A stretch of DNA of 22,011 nt, taken from a virus. How positions within the stretch are numbered: the stretch's first letter is position 1; every line of letters starts with the position of its first letter. The stretch spans positions 1-22,011 of IMG/VR virus record IMGVR_UViG_3300033148_005117. One strand, 5' to 3'. The position numbers and the translations under genes were made by a program. Of the stretch, positions 16,913-22,011 are shown one piece after another. The notes under the pieces are model-generated. The model had not been told where the DNA came from. It made no database searches and saw only the letters and a program-made list of their open reading frames with translations.

Positions 16913-17112
16913 GCACAGAAGAAAAAGACGAATACATGATTACTTTTGAGGCTTTAATGAATGCCCGCAAAGCGTTTGAAGAAACACTAAGAGAATATAG
17001 TTATGATTCAGCCTATTGGGATATCAAGTTTATTGCTTATCTTGTGGACGAAAGCTTTAAGCAAAGATTAAGCAAGATTGAATATGAGTCAGAATTAAAA
17101 AAGGAGGGTTAA
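16909..17112 (+). CDS. 67-residue hypothetical protein
   Basis: The start overlaps the preceding stop, with only a weak GGAAAA ribosome binding site. The product starts MSTEEKDEYMITFEALMNAR and is helical and acidic, with SYDSAYWDIKFIAYLVDE in the middle. No cysteines or membrane segments are present. No family recognised. Confidence 0.68.
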   Translation: MSTEEKDEYMITFEALMNARKAFEETLREYSYDSAYWDIKFIAYLVDESFKQRLSKIEYESELKKEG

Positions 17113-17113
17113 A

Positions 17114-17407
17114 ATGGAAAGATACCCAGAAGATAGAGTCTTTTATATTGAGGCAACAATAGGGGGAAAATTCAAGAGTTTTCTAGTATTAGCCAGAAAT
17201 AGAGAAGAAGCCCTCTCACTTTTGGAAGATTATAGCAGGGAAGCATGGGATAACCTGGTGACAATAGTTGATATGGGACGATGGGAAGGTGTGCCTGGAG
17301 TAAAAGAAGGATTAGAGAATGATGGAATAGTTGTTGCTTTTGATGAGCTAGATATAATGGACGAGGAAGAACTCAATAAGACCAATGCCGAAAGTAAGAA
17401 AGACTGA
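17114..17407 (+). CDS. 97-residue protein, paralogue of 15421-15630
   Basis: AAGGAGGG precedes the ATG. The product starts MERYPEDRVFYIEATIGGKF and continues KSFLVLARNREEALSLLEDY, MGRWEGVPGVKEGL and GIVVAFDELD. It aligns with 15421-15630 over FY.E, S.LV.AR..EEA...LE.Y, G.W and VV.F, and adds an acidic C-terminus. Two members 1.5 kb apart in one operon suggest a duplication with divergence. Function unknown. The last bases overlap the next gene by 23. Confidence 0.75.
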   Translation: MERYPEDRVFYIEATIGGKFKSFLVLARNREEALSLLEDYSREAWDNLVTIVDMGRWEGVPGVKEGLENDGIVVAFDELDIMDEEELNKTNAESKKD

Positions 17408-17744
17408 CAGATTTCTTATTGGCGATTTCTTAAGCCAATTCAAGGGTGTTAAGGTATATCGAAAGACTGATGACGGTTATACTAATGATGGCTGGTATAT
17501 TCATTGGAATCATGTTTATAATCGAGTAGGGATTGCCCCATTTTTCGATTGGAACGGGCAAATGCACTGGAAAAGAACTCAATCTGCTCATAATAAAAGG
17601 AAGGGTAAATATATGGTGGTTTATTTTCCTATTGAGTATGTTAATGAAATAATCGAGGCAATAAGAGTAGTGGCTAATGACCCTGATAATATTCCACAGG
17701 ATGACGATGTGGAATATGGGAAAGACATAAAGGAGTTACTTTAA
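17385..17744 (+). CDS. 119-residue hypothetical protein, last plus-strand gene
   Basis: The product starts MPKVRKTDRFLIGDFLSQFK and has strand-rich, aromatic blocks DDGYTNDGWYIHWNHVYN and RVGIAPFFDWNGQMHWKR, then helix EYVNEIIEAIRVVAND and an acidic end. Three Trp and several His in the middle suggest a binding groove. The ribosome binding site is weak and the start lies within the previous gene. The stop codon directly touches the stop of the terminase gene on the other strand, and no terminator lies between them. No family recognised. Confidence 0.72.
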   Translation: MPKVRKTDRFLIGDFLSQFKGVKVYRKTDDGYTNDGWYIHWNHVYNRVGIAPFFDWNGQMHWKRTQSAHNKRKGKYMVVYFPIEYVNEIIEAIRVVANDPDNIPQDDDVEYGKDIKELL

Positions 17745-19349
17745 CTAATACCCCGTCACAGGATTGCGAGCAAAGCTAATCATTCTATTTCTTTTCTTGT
17801 TTAGTTCCTCTAATTCTGCTACCTTCTTTCTTCTGCCAAAGAATTTATAATACTTGCTCAGCATATCAAGTAAATCCACGGTAAAAGAATTGGGGTAATT
17901 GATTATCTCGGCCTTTAACTCAGTCATTGAACGATGGATATATATCTCGCCATTGAACATTGGATTGATTAGAGCCTTGATGTCTATATTCTTGGCATCC
18001 TTGGTAACATTGGCTTCCATGGGAGAAATCGGGAGATAGACTCCCTTTTCTCTTGCGGCCTCTAAGATGTCCTTTCGTATATATTCTTGAGCGGCGATTG
18101 TTTCTATCTTCCAATGAACAACATTGCATTCTTTGTGAGCCTTGAATATCTCGTCTATAAAGACAGAGGGCGTTTTAAGCTGTTTAGCCAATGTATAACG
18201 AACAAATTTTTTAATAGAGTTTTTAGGCTGGCCAGCGACTAGGATGGCATTCCTTGAGCTTCTCTTGGTAAGTTTCTTCTCAGTAAATCCCCCAGGGTCA
18301 ATAAGTCCATACCAAAGAATAGAGCCGACATCGAACTCCTCTTTATCATCATCACAAATTATTATATCACGCCCATTTTCATCCTTTTCAAAATGATAAT
18401 ACCTTATCCAATCGGCCTCGAAAGCATTAAACCCTTCACTGCTTTGAGGCATATTCATGTGTTGACACCAGAAGATAACCTGTCGTTCAGGATTAGATTT
18501 CATTTCTTTGTAAATAGAGGTGGGAAAGAGAGGGAAATTACTCTCATTTTCTTCAACTGTGGGATTGTTAATATAGACAATATTGGATTGTCGTCTTTTT
18601 TGACTCAATTCTTCTGCCTTAAGACAGGGGACTATCTTCCATTGATATTCTGGATACTTTTCTTGGATATAACAAAAGAAATCACCCATCGCCCAATGAG
18701 TCCCCACTATCTTAATACGACTACCATTAGCATCAGTCCAATCAGGATTCTCTAAAAGCTCATTAACATTATCAAACCAACGGATAGCATCGTCTAGGAT
18801 AGATGGCGATTCAATGGCTCTTTCTCCAACAAGGTCATCTATATGGATTATATTGTAGTGGCCTGATTGTGCCGCCCCGCCTACACCAATAGCCTGAATG
18901 GATGGCTCAGCATAAATACCTCGACAAGGTAAATCCATGGCCGTCTTAGACCAGCGATTCTTTTTAGTCCATTCTTCTGTAACTTTTGCCAATCTATCAT
19001 AATAAACTTTTCTCAGTAATTCATTATAGAGTAGTTGCTTCTGCATCCATTCCATAAAGTTGGTAACTAATCGTTCGTTTTCTGAGGCCACAAGTTGACG
19101 GACTTCAGGATTCTGGAGATATTCCCAGACAACATTCCATCTAGTAAAGACTGTGCTTTTAAACCACGCCCTAGGCATAGCTATGCCGATACGCTTGTTA
19201 AGGGGATTCTGGATAAAATCACAGACAGGCTTGTGAATCTCTTTAGATATATCGCCGCCAGCTTTAGGGACAGAGCCGCCGATTATTTTGACAAAATGAT
19301 AAAAAGAGGAATCACAAAGCTTGCGTAGGAAGGCAATAGAGTATTTCAT
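17745..19349 (-). CDS. terL: Large terminase subunit (TerL)
   Basis: This 534-residue protein has both terminase domains. The ATPase shows a Walker A variant MPRAWFKST (58-66), Walker B IIHIDD with D171-D172, and the coupling motif GTHW (216-219). The RNase H-fold nuclease shows LIDPGG with D351, an IET Glu at 416 and VDLLDML near residue 500, the three acidic metal ligands. TerL pumps viral DNA into the procapsid and cuts it to length. The length is typical. The ATG at 19349 has no clear Shine-Dalgarno site. It is the last gene of the right minus-strand unit, following TerS. It marks this DNA as a tailed virus. Confidence 0.95.
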   Translation of the reverse strand: MKYSIAFLRKLCDSSFYHFVKIIGGSVPKAGGDISKEIHKPVCDFIQNPLNKRIGIAMPRAWFKSTVFTRWNVVWEYLQNPEVRQLVASENERLVTNFMEWMQKQLLYNELLRKVYYDRLAKVTEEWTKKNRWSKTAMDLPCRGIYAEPSIQAIGVGGAAQSGHYNIIHIDDLVGERAIESPSILDDAIRWFDNVNELLENPDWTDANGSRIKIVGTHWAMGDFFCYIQEKYPEYQWKIVPCLKAEELSQKRRQSNIVYINNPTVEENESNFPLFPTSIYKEMKSNPERQVIFWCQHMNMPQSSEGFNAFEADWIRYYHFEKDENGRDIIICDDDKEEFDVGSILWYGLIDPGGFTEKKLTKRSSRNAILVAGQPKNSIKKFVRYTLAKQLKTPSVFIDEIFKAHKECNVVHWKIETIAAQEYIRKDILEAAREKGVYLPISPMEANVTKDAKNIDIKALINPMFNGEIYIHRSMTELKAEIINYPNSFTVDLLDMLSKYYKFFGRRKKVAELEELNKKRNRMISFARNPVTGY

Positions 19350-19397
19350 GGTTAATCATCTTAAGGACATTAACATCAGTTAACCTGTAATTGAAAG

Positions 19398-19703
19398 TTA
19401 ACCACTTTCTTTACCAAGCAGTTCTTCCAAGTATTTCTCTTCTTCTGGTGTAAGTTCTGGCTCTTTCTTTTCAGCTTTTTCTTTCTTTTCTTTAGTAGTC
19501 TGCTTTTCGGGCTGGAGAATACCTAACATACGACTGATAATTTTAATGGCTTCATTCTTATCTCGATTGCTAGCATCAGGGTCGTCTCGAATGGCCATAG
19601 CGACTTGTAAATTTTTTTCCCATTGGTCAGAATGTTTCGCTCGCCATTCGGCTAATGCTTCTTTTAAAACTTTCTGTTTCAGTTTTTCCATTGATTTTGA
19701 CAT
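19398..19703 (-). CDS. Likely small terminase subunit (TerS)
   Basis: The 101-residue protein is almost all helix. It starts MSKSMEKLKQKVLKEALAEW, contains a middle helix pair DASNRDKNEAIKIISRMLGI typical of small-terminase oligomerisation regions, and ends in a charged tail TPEEEKYLEELLGK that could contact TerL. AGGAG lies before the ATG. It directly precedes terL, the usual position. TerS recognises the packaging start on viral DNA and controls TerL. Its first 77 bases overlap the upstream gene. Assignment rests on position, size and helical pattern, not on a unique motif. Confidence 0.7.
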   Translation of the reverse strand: MSKSMEKLKQKVLKEALAEWRAKHSDQWEKNLQVAMAIRDDPDASNRDKNEAIKIISRMLGILQPEKQTTKEKKEKAEKKEPELTPEEEKYLEELLGKESG

Positions 19704-20106
19704 AGCGTTTCACTTCTCCTGTGGGCTGAAAATAAAGTAAGTATAAACCATGAAACCCCTCTTGTTTAAGGATACGATAATACTTTATATCGGACTGAGA
19801 AAACCTGAAAATAAAATGATGATTATGTATAATAACTATAAGGTCAGAGATTTTATAACCATCTTTGGCTAGAATCTCTTTGAGGTAATAAATCGGGATG
19901 ATAATCTTAGTGTCTAACCGATTAGACAAACTATATAATTTACCATCCCAAGTTTGGAGCAATAATACCTCGTAAGGTTCTCTAAACAATTCTTTATAAA
20001 GGTCGGCTTTAGACCCATAAATGACTATATCTTCAGGAGAAAGATTAAGGTGGCCAGGTATGATAAATATGACAAATATAATAATGGCCACCAAAACCCT
20101 TCTCAT
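19627..20106 (-). CDS. Membrane-anchored JAMM/MPN-like metallopeptidase candidate
   Basis: The ATG at 20106 (an in-frame TTG lies at 20118) gives 159 residues starting MRRVLVAIIIFVIFIIPGHL, a basic tip and one hydrophobic span typical of a signal anchor. The exported part includes DLIVIIHNHHFIFRFSQSDI with H-x-H, then S-x-x-D six residues later, the metal-binding pattern of JAMM/MPN peptidases (RadC-like), followed by LKQEGFHGLYLLYFQPTGEV. The proposed enzyme would act outside the inner membrane, perhaps on the wall or during exit. The spacing is one residue shorter than the textbook motif. The gene also contains the third palindrome copy (19911-19928) and overlaps TerS by 77 bases. Confidence 0.6.
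   Translation of the reverse strand: MRRVLVAIIIFVIFIIPGHLNLSPEDIVIYGSKADLYKELFREPYEVLLLQTWDGKLYSLSNRLDTKIIIPIYYLKEILAKDGYKISDLIVIIHNHHFIFRFSQSDIKYYRILKQEGFHGLYLLYFQPTGEVKRYVKINGKTETESFKRSISRMASETF
19911..19928. promoter_or_regulatory. Palindromic operator candidate, copy 3 (longer centre)
   Basis: TGTCTAA-CCGA-TTAGACA has the same 7-base arms as the sites at 2395 and 13636 but a 4-base centre. It lies within the JAMM-like gene. The added base may weaken binding or indicate chance, but full matches of both arms are unlikely by chance in this short window. Confidence 0.4.
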
Positions 20107-20110
20107 CTTA

Positions 20111-20371
20111 TTATCCAAATAAAAAATGCCTTAAGAGCAAAGTGACAATAGTTACAACTAAGGCTACTGTTCCCCCAATAGCTCCAACTTTAACCTGAAC
20201 GCCCGTCATTCTATTTTCTAGCTTTTCTAAACGATATTTAATTTCCTGTTGCCCCTGCTTAAATTCTTCTTTCATTTCTTTTTGGGCTTCTCCTATATCT
20301 TCTAATGCTCGTTTAACATATCCTCGCCATTCAGCAGTTTTCATTTTGAAGTCACTGTTTATCTCTCCCAT
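20111..20371 (-). CDS. XhlA-like holin accessory candidate
   Basis: The 86-residue product has a charged coiled-coil front (EAQKEMKEEFKQGQQEIKYR, then LEKLENRMTGVQVKVG) and one C-terminal membrane span (AIGGTVALVVTIVTLLLRHF). This order, a helical cytoplasmic front with the membrane helix at the end, is that of haemolysin XhlA-like proteins that work with holins in lysis. AGGAGG stands before the ATG. It is in the same unit as other membrane proteins and the terminase genes, matching the lysis/packaging order of T7-like phages. Tail-anchored scaffold proteins would look similar. Confidence 0.72.
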   Translation of the reverse strand: MGEINSDFKMKTAEWRGYVKRALEDIGEAQKEMKEEFKQGQQEIKYRLEKLENRMTGVQVKVGAIGGTVALVVTIVTLLLRHFLFG

Positions 20372-20418
20372 TCTGTCCTCCTGAAAAGGATTGATTCTCC
20401 ATGATGTATCCTAATTGT

Positions 20419-20433
20419 GGGGACACTGTCCCC
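20419..20433. repeat. 15-bp palindrome GGGGACA-C-TGTCCCC
   Basis: A perfect 7-bp inverted repeat around one base lies directly after the stop codon of the 20434-21102 gene. It could form a tiny hairpin, an mRNA end stabiliser, or a protein site. No T-run follows on the minus strand, so it is not a standard terminator. Confidence 0.6.
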
Positions 20434-21102
20434 TCAAAATTTCAGATTCAGTCCAACATAAGGTTTGGAGTTTATAAAATCATATCCAGCAACCAGATTA
20501 AGAGAGTAAGTCTTTACCTCTAGTGTCTTATATTTAAGACTCAAGCCAATTAGATAATCATCTATTTGTCTATCTTTAACTTTTACTCCTATCTCTGAAC
20601 CAAGATAAATTTTCCATACTCGAATATAATCCAGCGAAAGACAGTGATAAACCTTGTTGCTAGCCACCAATGAATACCCAAGCCTAAAATCAAAAGCCAC
20701 AATCGGTGGCTTCCATTCAGTTATAGAAATCTCAGTTTTGTTATCTGCTATTGTATAAAAATTGTCTTTTTTATCTACCACAAGTATGGTCTTTATCTCT
20801 TGGCCTTCAGGTGTTTCGGTCTTTATTTCAATTGTTCTCTTTACCGTCTTAGGATGAATAGGCAATTTCTTCTTCTCTATTGGTGGTTTATCTGGAGTAA
20901 TGGGAGTCTTAATGACGGGCGGCCTATAAGTTTTTTCTTTGATAGGCTTGGCTTTATTTGCATTATACTGCTCATATGAACGGTCATTATTGCACTGTTG
21001 GATATAAATTACCCCCCAGATTAAGGCCAATACCAAAATAAGACCTAGTCCTGCCCGCAAAACATTGCTAATGGCAGTTAAAGTCTCAGTAAATCTACTC
21101 AT
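20434..21102 (-). CDS. Inner-membrane-anchored protein with beta-barrel-like C-terminus (spanin-like candidate)
   Basis: The 222-residue protein has a hydrophobic span at 14-32 (NVLRAGLGLILVLALIWGVI), then a Lys/Pro-rich linker (about 50-90, with TYRPPVIKTPITPDKPPIEK), and a strand-rich end from about 130: AFDFRLGYSLV, VYHCLSLDYIRVWKIYLGSE, IGLSLKYKTLEVK, LNLVAGYDF and YVGLNLKF. Alternating hydrophobic residues and the final Phe match the signal of outer-membrane beta barrels. A protein tied to both membranes through a stiff linker would suit a spanin, which fuses inner and outer membranes at lysis. Its neighbours (holin-like, JAMM-like) support a lysis role. The barrel and function are inferred. 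The start lacks a clear ribosome binding site. Confidence 0.65.
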   Translation of the reverse strand: MSRFTETLTAISNVLRAGLGLILVLALIWGVIYIQQCNNDRSYEQYNANKAKPIKEKTYRPPVIKTPITPDKPPIEKKKLPIHPKTVKRTIEIKTETPEGQEIKTILVVDKKDNFYTIADNKTEISITEWKPPIVAFDFRLGYSLVASNKVYHCLSLDYIRVWKIYLGSEIGVKVKDRQIDDYLIGLSLKYKTLEVKTYSLNLVAGYDFINSKPYVGLNLKF

Positions 21103-21161
21103 TGCTTAAATCATTTTGCAAAATTTAATCATCTGAGTTAAAAATATCTCTTTAAATTAAA

Positions 21162-21198
21162 ACTTAGTCCCCAACTTGGGACTAAGTCGGGACTAAGT
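21162..21198 (-). terminator. Hairpin with triplicated GGGACTAAGT, probable terminator
   Basis: ACTTAGTCCC (21162-21171) pairs perfectly over ten bases with GGGACTAAGT (21178-21187), loop six bases. On the minus strand TTTTAATTTAAA follows, a usable T-rich tail. A third copy GGGACTAAGT (21189-21198) lies directly beside it and could form a competing hairpin. It sits in the 103-base gap between the 21206 and 20434 genes. Confidence 0.7.
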
Positions 21199-21205
21199 AT
21201 TTTGT

Positions 21206-21415
21206 TCACTTTTTTGAACGACCATCCATTTCATTGGAATATTTATCTTGTTTCTGGATAAGGCGTTTAGTAATATAAGTCCCAAAAGCAATCGTCAATT
21301 GAGTGGCAAAAGCAAGGAAGGGGGCGTCGGGATAAAAAGTTGCCCATATATACGCCCCCACCATAGCAAAGAGATAGATAAGCAAAGCAAGTGGGCTAGG
21401 GATATTTATTCTCAT
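21206..21415 (-). CDS. 69-residue membrane protein, holin-like size
   Basis: Two hydrophobic segments, about residues 8-26 (LALLIYLFAMVGAYIWATF) and 33-50 (LAFATQLTIAFGTYITK), are followed by a basic and polar tail KRLIQKQDKYSNEMDGRSKK. The start overlaps the stop of the large protein gene (ATGA). A two-span protein with charged C-terminus between late virion genes and lysis-type genes is a reasonable holin candidate, as in T7 order. Other explanations are a small structural membrane protein. A terminator-like hairpin follows. Confidence 0.72.
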   Translation of the reverse strand: MRINIPSPLALLIYLFAMVGAYIWATFYPDAPFLAFATQLTIAFGTYITKRLIQKQDKYSNEMDGRSKK

Positions 21416-22011
21416 TGCGTTCTAATCCCTAAAATAGCCTCAGCATGATTTAAGCCTTTCTGTCGGCGTCTAATATATTTCATGACTTGAGATGTTCCAG
21501 GAATACCTAACAATCTTCCGACAGTTTCAAAATCATTTTTGTTAAATTTTCTTAAGTCTGGTTCAGAAATCATCTTTGTTAAAAGCCTTAAAGCTCCTTC
21601 AATGGCTTGTAATGAGGCTGGCCATGCTATTCTGTATGGTCTAGACCATCTAATAGCACCACCGATAATAGGTAATTGCTCCATCATTTCTTTAAAACCA
21701 GCACCAACAATTTGAGCTGGTGCTTTACCTTCTTCAATAGCTCGATAGATTTCCCATTCTGGCGATGGATATGGCGACCTTAATCTAAAAACCTTCTCAA
21801 ATAAAGCATTAATCAAGGCAGTAGATAATACCAATCTAGCTATTTGGACAGCTTTTTCACCCGTTGGTTTTGGACTCTTAAAAACATCCTTGGCTAAAAA
21901 GTTCCATTCATTAATAACAAATGTCTGAAAGATTGTTCCTAGCTTACCCATTGGTGTCCGCTGAATCATAGCTATGTCACTAGGGGCAGCAGAGGCCTGA
22001 GTTTTAACAAC
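21412..22011 (-). CDS. C-terminal part of a large phage protein (partial at right edge)
   Basis: The frame is open to the window edge, reading QASAAPSDIAMIQRTPMGKL and onward, so the ATG at 21969 is internal and not the start. About 199 residues are visible, including LGTIFQTFVINEWNFLAKDV, LVLSTALINALFEKVF, PIIGGAIRWSRPYR and GIPGTSQVMKYIRRRQKG. This resembles the C-terminal end of very large polyvalent virion or internal proteins (LPD38-type regions) that end with FQTFVINEWN and an amphipathic helical tail. In podovirus-like genomes such proteins enter the host with the DNA. The function cannot be judged from the tail alone. Confidence 0.7.
   Translation of the reverse strand, partial: VVKTQASAAPSDIAMIQRTPMGKLGTIFQTFVINEWNFLAKDVFKSPKPTGEKAVQIARLVLSTALINALFEKVFRLRSPYPSPEWEIYRAIEEGKAPAQIVGAGFKEMMEQLPIIGGAIRWSRPYRIAWPASLQAIEGALRLLTKMISEPDLRKFNKNDFETVGRLLGIPGTSQVMKYIRRRQKGLNHAEAILGIRTQ

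Noticed and set aside
1-22011. Alternative genetic code (UGA or UAG reassigned)
   Set aside because: All three stops are used at tightly coupled gene joints, and the catalytic domains read through without internal stops. The tRNA-Trp has a normal CCA anticodon.
1-22011. Integrase, attachment site, insertion sequence or transposase
   Set aside because: No matching protein motifs, terminal inverted repeats or target duplications were seen. The tRNA shows no flanking partial duplicate in the window.

Overview
The window looks like part of the genome of a tailed bacterial virus (phage or prophage) from an uncultured, AT-rich host. The clearest marker is a complete large terminase on the minus strand at 17745-19349, with a likely small terminase and membrane/lysis-type genes upstream of it. 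Most other genes are short, tightly packed and joined by ATGA, TTGA or TAATG overlaps with strong AAGGAG-type ribosome binding sites. All three stop codons are used normally, so I read it with the standard bacterial code. A protein with an outer-membrane-barrel-like end hints at a diderm host. No integrase, portal, capsid or polymerase gene is visible.

Layout. (1) 1-1996, minus strand: a string of very small, very basic proteins of the type found beside head genes, with a tRNA-Trp inside the transcription unit, then three small unknown genes. The string runs off the left edge, probably towards structural genes. (2) 1996-4150: a control region. It holds an AT-rich gene-free stretch with helically phased TGTCCACA repeats (origin candidate), a 17-bp palindrome that recurs elsewhere, further tandem repeats, four minus-strand sigma70-type promoters, one plus-strand promoter and a minus-strand terminator. 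Two small genes here are paralogous to the first clear gene of the plus-strand operon. (3) 4149-17744, plus strand: a long early/middle operon of about 45 genes. Recognisable functions are an OB-fold ssDNA-binding-like protein, a Cas4-like PD-(D/E)XK nuclease with an iron-sulfur cysteine set, an HNH fusion protein, a winged-helix plus DnaB-like helicase, a DEDD/RNase H-like exonuclease, a MazG-like protein, a nucleoside 2-deoxyribosyltransferase, a DUF1599/Nmad1-type protein and a resolvase-like PD-(D/E)XK protein. Many cysteine-rich mini-proteins and small membrane proteins fill the spaces. (4) 17745-22011, minus strand: the C-terminal end of a large virion-type protein at the right edge, then a small two-helix membrane protein, a membrane-anchored beta-rich protein, an XhlA-like holin accessory candidate, a JAMM-like membrane-anchored peptidase candidate, TerS and TerL. 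This order (late virion protein, lysis-type genes, TerS, TerL) resembles T7-like podoviruses. The two strands meet at 17744/17745 with no gap between stop codons.

Working together: the plus-strand genes would copy, repair and recombine the viral DNA and adjust the nucleotide pool. The minus-strand genes would package DNA and open the cell. Most small proteins have no assignable function. Signals that go beyond a standard annotation are the phased repeats, the three-site palindrome, the duplicated 5' fragment of the deoxyribosyltransferase gene, the frameshifted gene near 7550, the barrel-ended membrane protein, and the three-member family around the control region.
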